This document shows, piece after piece, positions 1-10,441 of a stretch of 64,000 bases of DNA; position 1 is the stretch's first letter, and each line of letters starts with the position of its first letter. This DNA comes from Marinomonas profundimaris (GTDB taxonomy: Bacteria; Pseudomonadota; Gammaproteobacteria; Pseudomonadales; Marinomonadaceae): contig NZ_AYOZ01000023.1 in the NCBI RefSeq assembly GCF_000508165.1, forward strand, positions 124,001-188,000. The letters run 5' to 3'. A program made the translations under genes and the position numbers. The notes beneath the pieces are model-generated. The model had not been told where the DNA came from. It did not search any database and was given only the letters and a program-made list of their open reading frames with translations.

Positions 1-984
1 GCCATTCATTTGCTGTCGTTTGGTCGATCCTTTCGTAGCCATAAACACAAAACCTACATTCAATACGACAACGACGCTTGTGTTGTGTTTGCCCAGTTGC
101 ATCAAGCGCAAGGCAGTCCGATTCCTGTCGGCTTACAACGTCATCGAGATGGTCAGATTGATGTGCGTATTCAAGGTCAACGCGCGCAATCGGTCATTGA
201 GCTCGCTGAACGCCTTCCAGTGCAACTGATTAACCCTGATGCATTCCGATTATTGGAAGGTTCACCGAGTATTCGACGTCAATTTATCGACTGGGGCGCT
301 TTCCATTTTGATAAAGACTTCATTCATGCATGGCGAGGCTGGCAAAAAGCATTAAAACAGCGGAATACCTTGCTCAGACGTGGTAAAATCTCCAACAGTT
401 TATTAGCGGCTTTTGATCAGGAATTGATCCGCTTAGGTGAGCAAGTCAATGAGTCTCGAAAAGCGTATGTGGAAAAGCTGACGCCGCATTTTACGACCGT
501 TCTGTCCTTGTTATCGACAGAACTTTCGGTGGATTTGCAGTTCTTCCAAGGTTGGGACGCACAGAAAAGCTTACAAATGGCCGTAGAGGCTGGGCGAGAG
601 CGAGACATTGAGCTGGGTTACACGCATACCGGCCCTCAACGAGCGGATTTGCGGGTTAAAACGGCCACAGGCGATGCGTTAGATTCGCTCTCTCGTGGTC
701 AACTCAAGCTGGTTGTTTCCGCGCTAAAAATCGCCCAAGGACAACTTTTGATCGAAATGGGCCGCCCTCTGGTATTTTTAGTGGATGATTTACCAGCAGA
801 GTTAGACGCCAATCACCGACAGAAACTGTGTCAGTTATTGGAGTCGTTAAACAGCCAAATTTTTATTACCAGTGTTGAGCCTGACACAACGGATTTTACT
901 TGGGCTGACACAACGGACGTTCGCCAGTTCTCAATGAACAATGGCGAACTGTCTTTATTGAGCAAAGGTTTGCAGGAGAGTTAA
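1..984 (+). CDS. recF: DNA replication and repair protein RecF (5' end outside window)
   Basis: RecF is an SMC-like ATPase that helps load RecA at gapped DNA. The frame is open from base 1 (AIHLLSFGRSFRS), which corresponds to roughly residue 40-50 of a full RecF, so the Walker A region lies upstream of the window; the first in-frame ATG at base 10 is internal. The C-terminal half carries the ABC signature (SRGQLKLVVSALKIAQGQ) and a Walker B block (PLVFLVDDLPAELD). The stop codon abuts the gyrB start, as in the conserved dnaA-dnaN-recF-gyrB cluster, placing this end of the window next to the chromosomal origin. Confidence 0.96.
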   Translation, partial: AIHLLSFGRSFRSHKHKTYIQYDNDACVVFAQLHQAQGSPIPVGLQRHRDGQIDVRIQGQRAQSVIELAERLPVQLINPDAFRLLEGSPSIRRQFIDWGAFHFDKDFIHAWRGWQKALKQRNTLLRRGKISNSLLAAFDQELIRLGEQVNESRKAYVEKLTPHFTTVLSLLSTELSVDLQFFQGWDAQKSLQMAVEAGRERDIELGYTHTGPQRADLRVKTATGDALDSLSRGQLKLVVSALKIAQGQLLIEMGRPLVFLVDDLPAELDANHRQKLCQLLESLNSQIFITSVEPDTTDFTWADTTDVRQFSMNNGELSLLSKGLQES

Positions 985-3408
<2,424 letters not shown>

Positions 3409-3426
3409 TTTTCTGATCTAGACATC

Positions 3427-3466
3427 AAAAAAAGCCCCATTTTTCCGAGAAAAAATGGGGCTTTTT
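3427..3466. terminator. Bidirectional intrinsic terminator after gyrB
   Basis: A-run, then AAAGCCCCATTTTT, a short loop, AAAAATGGGGCTTTTT. The stem has T-tracts in both directions, so it can end gyrB (+) and the methyltransferase gene at 3506-4405 (-), which converge here. Confidence 0.92.
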
Positions 3467-3505
3467 AGTATTTAGGCGTTTATTGGGTTTGAGTTCAGCA
3501 TTTTT

Positions 3506-4405
3506 TCATAGGCTTTTTGACAGCGCTTTTATATGTTCTGGCCCAATACCGCAGCAGCCACCAATTAAGGTTGCGCCCTGCTCTTTCCAGCGCTGTGCCC
3601 AAAGCAGATAGGAATCCGGTGTGAGATCCTTGCGCAGCTCATCTAGTCCATCATTTGCGGTGGCGTCTTTTGGCTGTGGCGGAAACGCATTGGCATAAGC
3701 GCCTAGTTGGATATCGTTGTCTAAATGGGACAGCACTTCTTTTGAAATTTCAATCGCATCGGCAATGATTTCAGGCTGACAGCAGTTAAACAGGATAGCA
3801 TTAACCCCAGCCTTAGCCATGGCTTCAACGGCGTCTTTGACCGTTTCGCCAGAGCGTAAGCGTGGTTGATCTGTTGCTGTTGAATCTTCAAGGGTGAACG
3901 AAACCCAGTAAGGTTTCTTTTGATGGTCAATTTCATCGACGAGCTGCTTCATTTGCTGTGTTTCAGCCAGCAAACTTTGGGTTTCGTTTAGCCACAAATC
4001 CACTCGTGGCGCGAGTGCTTCGATGATGGGACGAGCAATTTTTTCTGCACGATCGGCTTCGTATAAATCCGCTCTATATGAACCGAATAATGGCGCGAGA
4101 GAGCCTGCAATAGCGACGTCTGCATGCATTTCTTGTACGGCTTCTTGGGCAACGCGAGCCGATTCTATTACAAGCTCGGTGACGCGTTGCTGAAAGACGT
4201 CTTCACCAATATGAAAAGGCACCAATGCGTAGCTATTAGTCGTGATAACACGGGAACCCGCTTCGATAAACGCTTTATGAACGTCTTTAACGATCTCTGG
4301 CGCTTCCATCATGGCCAATGCAGACCATTCTGGCTGCTTAAAAGGCGCGCCGCGACGCGCTAACTCGCGACCCATGCCGCCGTCTAGAATAGTGATTAAT
4401 TGCAT
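3506..4405 (-). CDS. Homocysteine S-methyltransferase family protein
   Basis: 299-residue zinc-dependent methyltransferase of the MmuM/BHMT family, which transfers a methyl group (from S-methylmethionine or a betaine-like donor) to homocysteine to make methionine. The N-terminus ITILDGGMGREL is typical of the TIM-barrel start. The zinc ligands are visible as the Cys of LFNCCQPE near residue 208 and the Cys pair in the C-terminal GGCCGIGPEHI. It is a single gene that converges on gyrB and lies divergent from the ABC transporter at 4682. Methyl donor cannot be read from sequence; S-methylmethionine is the best guess. The family call is secure. Confidence 0.88.
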   Translation of the reverse strand: MQLITILDGGMGRELARRGAPFKQPEWSALAMMEAPEIVKDVHKAFIEAGSRVITTNSYALVPFHIGEDVFQQRVTELVIESARVAQEAVQEMHADVAIAGSLAPLFGSYRADLYEADRAEKIARPIIEALAPRVDLWLNETQSLLAETQQMKQLVDEIDHQKKPYWVSFTLEDSTATDQPRLRSGETVKDAVEAMAKAGVNAILFNCCQPEIIADAIEISKEVLSHLDNDIQLGAYANAFPPQPKDATANDGLDELRKDLTPDSYLLWAQRWKEQGATLIGGCCGIGPEHIKALSKSL

Positions 4406-4681
4406 AACCGTTCCCAGTATTTTGAATCATGCTAGTTTAACCATGAGGACGATGGATGGAAATTAATTTGATTATAAAATCAGGGTCAATTTTGCTTTAT
4501 TATGTCTATAATGGCGATAACCATGAAAAAACACGTCCTATCAATTAAAAAAGCTTGGTCTTAGGGGCGAATTCAATGGTTATTCTAAAGTACGACTTTC
4601 CGCTATATTATTCCGTAAAATCCCCCAATACGTCGTGTCCGCTATGCTTTTCACGGTACCGGAAAAAAAACGAGGAATGAT

Positions 4682-5488
4682 ATGAAACGTGGTCTTAAGA
4701 AAGCGCTGTCCGGTTTAGCATTGGTTGGCGCATTGTTCTCTGTTAACGGTTACGCTGCCGAGCCCGCCATTGACCGTATTTTGTCGAGTGGTGAGCTTAA
4801 GGTATGTTTTGAAGCAGGGTATATTCCTTTCGAGATGAAGACCAAAGACGGCCGCTTTATCGGTTTTGATATCGATATTGCCAAGCATATGGCACGTTCA
4901 ATGGATGTGAAATTCACGCCCGTAAATACGGCTTGGGACGGCATTATTCCTGCGCTACAAACCGGTAAATGTGATGTTATTATCGGCGGAATGGCAATCA
5001 CGCCGCAGCGTAACCTGAAGGTAATGTTTGCGAATACCTACATTGAAATCGGTCAAACGGTTCTGATCAATTCCGGTTTAGCTGGCAAAGTGACGTCCTA
5101 TCGTGATTTGAATGACCCGAAATACACACTGTCATCTCAAATTGGTACAACCGGTGCGCTGGCGGCAAAGAAGTATTTCCCGAAAGCGACATTAGACCTG
5201 TTTGAAACCTCTGCGGATGCGGTGCTTCAAGTCGCGAACGGCAAAGCGGACGCGTTTGTTTATGACTTACCATACAATGCCCTGTATGCCTCTCAGCACA
5301 AAGACAGCGTTGTACACTTAGATCAGTCTTTTACCTATGAACCGTTAGGTTGGGCGATTCGTCAAAATGATCCCAATTTCCTCAACTTCTTAAACAACTA
5401 CCTTGTTCAGATCAAAAAAGAAGGCACTTACGATCGTATTTACGACAAGTGGTTCAAATCTGACTCGTGGGTAGACAGCATTCAATAA
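4682..5488 (+). CDS. Amino-acid ABC transporter, periplasmic binding protein
   Basis: 268-residue solute-binding protein of the polar amino-acid (HisJ/GlnH/ArtJ) family. A signal peptide with KRGLKKA, hydrophobic core and cleavage near GYA-AEPA (about residue 25) sends it to the periplasm. The mature start with LKVCFEAGYIPFEM..GFDIDIAK and the GGMAITPQR segment are hallmarks of the family. First gene of a binding protein-permease-ATPase operon; a terminator-like hairpin just after it probably lowers expression of the membrane parts relative to this protein. The ligand is not determinable; a polar or charged amino acid is expected. Ribosome site GAGGAATGAT precedes the ATG. Confidence 0.9.
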   Translation: MKRGLKKALSGLALVGALFSVNGYAAEPAIDRILSSGELKVCFEAGYIPFEMKTKDGRFIGFDIDIAKHMARSMDVKFTPVNTAWDGIIPALQTGKCDVIIGGMAITPQRNLKVMFANTYIEIGQTVLINSGLAGKVTSYRDLNDPKYTLSSQIGTTGALAAKKYFPKATLDLFETSADAVLQVANGKADAFVYDLPYNALYASQHKDSVVHLDQSFTYEPLGWAIRQNDPNFLNFLNNYLVQIKKEGTYDRIYDKWFKSDSWVDSIQ

Positions 5489-5517
5489 CCCTTTCACTCA
5501 TTCAGAGTGCTTCAAAG

Positions 5518-5541
5518 AGCCTATGTTAATAGGCTTTTTTT
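5518..5541 (+). terminator. Attenuating terminator inside the amino-acid transporter operon
   Basis: AGCCTAT-GTTA-ATAGGCT followed by a T-run, located between the binding-protein stop and the permease start. The permease and ATPase have no other obvious promoter, so this is most likely a partial terminator that keeps binding protein in excess. Confidence 0.75.
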
Positions 5542-5557
5542 ATAGCTAAGAGAGCTC

Positions 5558-6505
5558 ATGCAAACACAATCTTCACGTTGGCTTGGACACGGCTTATACC
5601 TAGTGATCATGGCGGTATTGATTTCTGGCGTGTATTTCGCTGGTCAGAAAATTGACTACACATGGCACTGGGAACGTTTGTGGCCTTACGTTATCAATAC
5701 CGAATCCCAAGATATTGTTGCCGTAACAGACGGCACTGCTGTGGTTGATAAGTCTGGTCGCTTATCCATTCAACCAGACTACGGTGATGACCCTCAAATC
5801 ATTGATGTCTACGACACGTTGGTTTCTCGTGACGGAGACCTTATCTTCCAAGGCGATACCATTGCGCGTATTGATGGTTGGCGCTTTGGTCCCATAGCCG
5901 AAGGGTTATGGGTCACCATTAAAATTTCATTTATCTCGCTTATTTTTGCTGTGTTACTAGGCGTTATGTTTGGCTTGATGCGTGTGGCGCATGGACAGGT
6001 GTGGCGTAATTTGGCGATGACTTATGTCGAAGTGATTCGTGGCACGCCACTGCTTGTACAAATTTTTATCGTTTACTTTTTTATCGGTACCGTTTTTGAT
6101 TTAGATCGTTTTACCGCTGGCGTTGCGGCACTGTCTATTTTTACTGGTGCGTACGTCGCTGAGATCGTGCGAGCGGGAATACAATCGGTTCCTGTTGGTC
6201 AAATGGAAGCTGCTCGATCCCTTGGCATGAACTATGTACAAGCCATGGCTTATGTCATTATGCCGCAAGCCATTAAACGTACGTTACCACCGCTCGCAGG
6301 GCAGTTTATCAACTTGATCAAAGACTCTTCACTGGTGTCGGTGATTTCCATCACGGACTTGACCAAGGCAGGACGCGAAGTCGTTAGTGGCAGTTTTGCA
6401 CCGTTTGAAGTCTGGTTTACAGTGGCGATTTTGTATTTGGTGGTGACTGGTGGATTGTCTTTACTCATTCAACGTTTAGAAAAGAGGTTATCCGCCAGTG
6501 ATTGA
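5558..6505 (+). CDS. Amino-acid ABC transporter permease with periplasmic insert
   Basis: 315-residue inner-membrane permease of the HisM/GlnP type. After a first membrane segment (about residues 12-30) there is a polar stretch of about 80 residues (about 31-112, rich in Asp and Gly, e.g. [19 protein letters not shown]) before the normal permease core begins at [15 protein letters not shown]. The EAA loop needed for contact with the ATPase is recognisable ([17 protein letters not shown]). Typical family members are about 220-250 residues, so the insert accounts for the extra length. It overlaps the ATPase gene by 8 bases, indicating translational coupling. Confidence 0.88.
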   Translation: MQTQSSRWLGHGLYLVIMAVLISGVYFAGQKIDYTWHWERLWPYVINTESQDIVAVTDGTAVVDKSGRLSIQPDYGDDPQIIDVYDTLVSRDGDLIFQGDTIARIDGWRFGPIAEGLWVTIKISFISLIFAVLLGVMFGLMRVAHGQVWRNLAMTYVEVIRGTPLLVQIFIVYFFIGTVFDLDRFTAGVAALSIFTGAYVAEIVRAGIQSVPVGQMEAARSLGMNYVQAMAYVIMPQAIKRTLPPLAGQFINLIKDSSLVSVISITDLTKAGREVVSGSFAPFEVWFTVAILYLVVTGGLSLLIQRLEKRLSASD

Positions 6506-7259
6506 ACAAGCGAAAGTGCCACCTAGCCTACAACCGCTTATTCATGCGAGTAAGGTAAACAAGGTTTTTCCCAATGGCTGTCATGCGCTAAAAGACGTGT
6601 CTTTAGAGGTGCTGCGTGGTCAAGTGGTGGTCATTATTGGACCAAGTGGCTCGGGTAAGTCGACCTTTTTACGCACTTTGAATCAATTAGAGCCTATAAC
6701 GTCTGGGCAGATTGTATTAGACCAAGTCGATCTCACGGATAAACACACTGACATTAATATTGTGCGTAAAGAAGTGGGCATGGTGTTTCAATCCTTTAAC
6801 TTGTTTCCTCATAAAACGGCGTTGGGAAATGTGATGTTAGCGCCGATGAAAGTGCTTAAACAAAGCAAAGCCGAGGCACAAAAAACGGCTGAGAGTTTAC
6901 TACAGCGTGTTGGACTGGCAGATCGTATGGATAATTACCCGTCACGTCTGTCGGGCGGTCAACAGCAGCGAGTGGCCATAGCGCGTTCGTTGGCGATGAA
7001 GCCGAAAGCGCTGTTATTTGATGAACCGACCAGTGCGCTAGACCCAGAAATGGTCGGAGAAGTGTTGGATGTGATGAAAGGCCTGGCCCATGGAGGGATG
7101 ACCATGGTGGTGGTGACGCACGAAATGGGCTTTGCTCGTGAAGTGGCGGATCGTGTGGTGTTTATGGAAGACGGAGAACTGGTTTTAGAAGAAACCCCTG
7201 AGCGTTTCTTTCATTCTGATCATCCGCGCTTGCAACGCTTTTTAGGTCAGGTACTCTAA
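6498..7259 (+). CDS. Amino-acid ABC transporter ATP-binding protein
   Basis: 253-residue cytoplasmic ATPase of the GlnQ/HisP class. Walker [10 protein letters not shown] (about residue 50), Q-loop [11 protein letters not shown], signature LSGGQQQR, Walker [14 protein letters not shown] and switch histidine VVTHEM are all intact. The start is GTG at 6498, overlapping the permease stop by 8 bases. It completes a three-gene importer with the two upstream genes; no second permease is present, so the channel is expected to be a permease homodimer. Confidence 0.95.
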   Translation: MIEQAKVPPSLQPLIHASKVNKVFPNGCHALKDVSLEVLRGQVVVIIGPSGSGKSTFLRTLNQLEPITSGQIVLDQVDLTDKHTDINIVRKEVGMVFQSFNLFPHKTALGNVMLAPMKVLKQSKAEAQKTAESLLQRVGLADRMDNYPSRLSGGQQQRVAIARSLAMKPKALLFDEPTSALDPEMVGEVLDVMKGLAHGGMTMVVVTHEMGFAREVADRVVFMEDGELVLEETPERFFHSDHPRLQRFLGQVL

Positions 7260-7296
7260 CGCTTCGTCTTTCTAAGAGCGATGGTTAACGTCCCGA

Positions 7297-8181
7297 ATGA
7301 ACCAAAAATCACTTCCTCCGCTAAACTGGTTACGTACCTTTGAAGTCTCTGCTCGCAGCCTCAATTTCACGAAGGCGGCGCAAGAGCTCCATTTGACTCA
7401 AGGTGCCGTTAGTCAACAAATACGCTTGCTCGAAGGTCATCTCGGCGTGGCTTTATTTACTCGTCTTCCTCGTGGATTAACCCTCACAAATGAAGGTATG
7501 TCCTATCTTCCCGTTGTGCAGGATTCTATTTCCCGATTGGCGGCAGCAACGAATGAACTGTTTAGCCAAGATCAGAGAATACCGGTCAAAATCCGTGGTA
7601 GTTTGTCTTTTTTTGTTCATTGGTTAGCTCCAAGATTAACGGAATTTCATCGTCTGTATCCTAATATTGATATTCGCTACATTAGTTCTTTATGGGTAAA
7701 AGACTCGGAAGCCGATGATGACTTTGAAATTCGCTGGGGAAATGGTCAATGGCCTGGTTATGTGTCTCAGCGTTTAAGTTGGGACAGTTTATTTCCGGTG
7801 TGTTCGCCTGATTTGTTAGCACGTTTACCGCTTAATACAACCTTCGATCTTACTGAGCATACGTTGCTGCATGTATTAGGGTACGAAGAAGGATGGGGAT
7901 ATTGGCTGTCTATGGTGAATGAAACCGACGTCGACCCGTCAAGAGGCATGCAATTAGACACCTTATTAGCGTCGTTGCGTTTGGCTGAACTTGGTGTAGG
8001 CATTGCGCTAGCGAGATCTTCCATGGTGGAAGACATGTTGGCCGATGGACGGCTGGTGGAGCCTTTTGAGCTACGTATTCCGGCCAGTGAATCATTTTAC
8101 CTTGTCCGTAAATCCGGTACAGCGCTGTCCCTTGAAGCGATGTCATTTTTTGATTGGTTAGAGCGTCAGGTTCACCTATAA
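7297..8181 (+). CDS. LysR-family regulator, GcvA-like
   Basis: 294-residue LysR-type transcriptional regulator. The N-terminal helix-turn-helix begins LPPLNWLRTFEVSARSLNFT and contains the recognition region TQGAVSQQIRLLEGHLG; the remainder is the periplasmic-binding-like effector domain. The opening LNWLRTFEV and the effector domain style resemble the GcvA/AmpR subgroup. It follows the transporter ATPase on the same strand with a 37-base gap, so it may be cotranscribed and regulate that operon; this link is inference. The ribosome site is weak. Confidence 0.88.
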   Translation: MNQKSLPPLNWLRTFEVSARSLNFTKAAQELHLTQGAVSQQIRLLEGHLGVALFTRLPRGLTLTNEGMSYLPVVQDSISRLAAATNELFSQDQRIPVKIRGSLSFFVHWLAPRLTEFHRLYPNIDIRYISSLWVKDSEADDDFEIRWGNGQWPGYVSQRLSWDSLFPVCSPDLLARLPLNTTFDLTEHTLLHVLGYEEGWGYWLSMVNETDVDPSRGMQLDTLLASLRLAELGVGIALARSSMVEDMLADGRLVEPFELRIPASESFYLVRKSGTALSLEAMSFFDWLERQVHL

Positions 8182-8207
8182 AAAGCGGTGTGATGTGGTT
8201 TGAGAAA

Positions 8208-8233
8208 ATTAAGGCAGAGTACTCTGCCTTAAT
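8208..8233. terminator. 26-bp perfect palindrome between convergent genes
   Basis: ATTAAGGCAGAGT and its exact reverse complement ACTCTGCCTTAAT are joined with no spacer between the LysR gene (+) and ytfG (-). As RNA it folds into a GGCAGA/TCTGCC hairpin from either strand. There is no clear T-tract, so function as a bidirectional terminator is likely but not certain. Confidence 0.55.
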
Positions 8234-8258
8234 ATCCCAATCTCAACCATGTTGTTAA

Positions 8259-9104
8259 CTACAAACTTGCTTTGATACTGTCTTCGATCGAGGTTGTCGG
8301 ACGCCCAATCAGTGTTGACAGTGTTTTGCTGTCGTTGAATAGTCCACCTTTCGACGCACCAACTTCAGAGTCCGCCAAAATCGCTGCAAAGCCTTCTGGG
8401 AGGCCTACTTCCACAAGAATTTTGGCGTATTCTGCTTCTGGTACATTGTGATAAGAAACGGCTTTCCCCGATACCTTGCTGATGGTGGCGGCGTAATCGC
8501 TTAATGTGAAACTCTCGTCGCCCGCTAATTCGTATATTTTTCCGGCTTGTTCTTCTTTCAACAATACCGTTGCAGCGGCTTCTGCATAGTCTGCGCGTGC
8601 TGCCGTGGACAGTTTTCCACCTTCTGCACATCCAACCACGCCGTGTTCTAACGTCGCCGCTACGCTCATTGTGTAGTTTTCTGAGTACCAGCCGTTGCGC
8701 AATAAAACATAAGGCACACCAGATTCGGACAGCAGTTTCTCTGTGGCAACGTGTTCCTCGGCCAATATAAGCGGTGATTTATCCGCGTTCAAAATACTGG
8801 TGTAAGCGATGAGAGACACACCGGCTTTTTTCGCCGCGTTGATGACATTACGGTGTTGTGCTGTACGCTGGCCGACTTCGCTAGAAGAAATAAGCAGGAC
8901 TTTTTCAACGCCTTCAAACGCGTTAAGTAATGTGTCTGGCTGAGAATAATCCGCTTGACGAATTTGTACGCCTTTTTCTGCGAGGTCTTTTACGCTGTCT
9001 GGGTTACGAACCGCGGCAATGAGATTACTCGCATCAGTCTTTTCCAATAAAGCATTAATGGCCAATCGACCCAGTTGACCGGATGCACCTGTTACTAAAA
9101 TCAT
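8259..9104 (-). CDS. qorB: NAD(P)H:quinone oxidoreductase, NmrA-like (YtfG/QorB)
   Basis: 281-residue atypical short-chain dehydrogenase of the NmrA/QOR2 family, reducing quinones with NADPH in the cytoplasm. The dinucleotide-binding motif VTGASGQLGR is at the N-terminus; length and the segments LLRNGWYSENY and GDESFTLSDYA match E. coli YtfG (QorB, 286 residues). It is divergent from a HxlR regulator, exactly as ytfG and ytfH are in E. coli, which strongly supports the call. RBS AGGAGAAAAC lies upstream of the ATG. Confidence 0.9.
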   Translation of the reverse strand: MILVTGASGQLGRLAINALLEKTDASNLIAAVRNPDSVKDLAEKGVQIRQADYSQPDTLLNAFEGVEKVLLISSSEVGQRTAQHRNVINAAKKAGVSLIAYTSILNADKSPLILAEEHVATEKLLSESGVPYVLLRNGWYSENYTMSVAATLEHGVVGCAEGGKLSTAARADYAEAAATVLLKEEQAGKIYELAGDESFTLSDYAATISKVSGKAVSYHNVPEAEYAKILVEVGLPEGFAAILADSEVGASKGGLFNDSKTLSTLIGRPTTSIEDSIKASL

Positions 9105-9164
9105 GGTTTTCTCCTTTGTGTTTTATGTTGATGAGTCGTAGAATAATCGACTAACAAACTTTTA

Positions 9165-9189
9165 GTAAGTACATACAAAAAGGTAAGTA
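9165..9189. promoter_or_regulatory. Putative YtfH operator: GTAAGTA direct repeats
   Basis: GTAAGTACATAC at 9165-9176 and GTAAGTATG starting at 9183 are direct repeats 18 bp apart in the 84-bp divergent region between qorB and ytfH. A related copy (GTGAGTACTTAC, 9654-9665, reverse orientation) lies just past ytfH. HxlR regulators generally bind near their own start, so these are operator candidates; unproven. Confidence 0.4.
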
Positions 9190-9614
9190 TGAAGAAAATT
9201 TTAGACATGCCGAAACCAGCTGAAAAAAAAGGTCTGTCGGCGCATTTTGAGCGCGGTGATGTTTTCTCGGATAAATGCCCTTCTCGCGATGTCCTGAAAC
9301 ACGTCACGAGCCGCTGGGGAGTTCTGATCTTTATTGCGTTAAAAGACGGTAAGTCGCATCGCTTTAGTGAGTTGAGACGGACCATTAATGGTGTGAGTGA
9401 AAAGATGTTAGCGCAAACGCTCCAAGCGTTGGAGCAAGATGGTTTTGTGCTGCGTATCTCCTACCCTGTTGTTCCGCCGCATGTGGAATACAGCTTGACG
9501 GACAGTGGTAAGCAGGTTGCGGATCGAGTGGTAAATTTGGCGGACTGGATAGAAGAAAATATCGTGACTATTTTAGCCAATCAGTCGCCGCGTTCGAATG
9601 AGATTCAGGCATAG
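9189..9614 (+). CDS. ytfH: HxlR-family redox regulator (YtfH-like)
   Basis: 141-residue winged-helix regulator of the HxlR/DUF24 family. Motifs SRDVLKHVTSRWGVLIF, HRFSELRRTINGVSEKMLAQTL and VEYSLTDSGKQV are diagnostic. Cys at the start of the domain (DKCPSRDVL) is the position used as a redox sensor in HypR/QorR-type members. Divergent from the quinone reductase gene, it probably controls that gene in response to electrophiles or quinones, by analogy with QorR and YtfH; the inducer is inferred. Confidence 0.88.
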   Translation: MKKILDMPKPAEKKGLSAHFERGDVFSDKCPSRDVLKHVTSRWGVLIFIALKDGKSHRFSELRRTINGVSEKMLAQTLQALEQDGFVLRISYPVVPPHVEYSLTDSGKQVADRVVNLADWIEENIVTILANQSPRSNEIQA

Positions 9615-9667
9615 AAGTTTTAATTAGTTGATAAATATGATTTTTTTGTGAGAGTGAGTACTTACAT

Positions 9668-10417
9668 TTATTCACATTGAATTACATTTTGATCGCGTTT
9701 CTTTTTCTTATGAAGTCTTGGGCAATTCGAACAGAGCTCGCCTTCATCACGACGAAAATGCAAGCAACAGGTATGACGAACAAACATTGGGGCTTCGTTT
9801 TCTTGGTGTTTCAGCCCTTCTAAGGCTTTTAATGGCAGGTTCATGGCGCTTGCCCACAATGTAAAATCGCCTTTTAAACGACCTTTATGTTGGTCTGGTA
9901 ACAGGCTTGAGATTGCAATCAGGGCACTCATTAATTGATCTGCAAGCAGGCCTTGATAAAGTGCGGCTCTGCCTCCAAATGTTTTGACATGAGCGTTTTG
10001 CAGCGAAGAAAATAAGGTGTTGAGCTGCTCGCTGGCGGTTTGGATCAGTGTTTCATGACTACCTTCTTGCCATGCGCCATCAGGCAATAAATAACCGCAC
10101 ACCATTTCACCCTGTTGCTTTTGCTCTATTTCCTGTAAGCGCAAAGGCACGGTTTTGAGCTGATACACACAAATCATGGCGAGATAAATGGGTTGCCAGC
10201 ACGCTAATCCCCAGCAGCGTATACGCCAATAAGGCGCACCCGTTTCCGGATGTGCCCCTTGTAATGTTTGATGCAATGTCATGAGCGCAGAATCAGGCTC
10301 TTTTACCGACAAGTAAGGCGTGCTTGGCTTGTCGTGTTGAGAGTCCGATTCCTGTCCGTCTAGGACGGCAATGTAAGACTTTGCTACCTTGAAAAGACGA
10401 TCTAACGGTCTTTCCAT
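9668..10417 (-). CDS. FhuF-like siderophore ferric reductase
   Basis: 249-residue protein ending in the [2Fe-2S] motif of FhuF reductases: CC at about residue 222, then ten residues, then CSNC (CCLHFRRDEGELCSNC). FhuF-type proteins reduce ferric iron from imported hydroxamate siderophores in the cytoplasm. Mid-protein RIRCWGLACWQPIYLA fits the family's N-terminal part. It lies 24 bases downstream of the siderophore receptor on the same strand, forming an uptake-plus-reduction operon. Substrate is not known. Confidence 0.85.
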   Translation of the reverse strand: MERPLDRLFKVAKSYIAVLDGQESDSQHDKPSTPYLSVKEPDSALMTLHQTLQGAHPETGAPYWRIRCWGLACWQPIYLAMICVYQLKTVPLRLQEIEQKQQGEMVCGYLLPDGAWQEGSHETLIQTASEQLNTLFSSLQNAHVKTFGGRAALYQGLLADQLMSALIAISSLLPDQHKGRLKGDFTLWASAMNLPLKALEGLKHQENEAPMFVRHTCCLHFRRDEGELCSNCPRLHKKKKRDQNVIQCE

Positions 10418-10441
10418 TGTGTGTATTTCCTTTTAAAAGAT

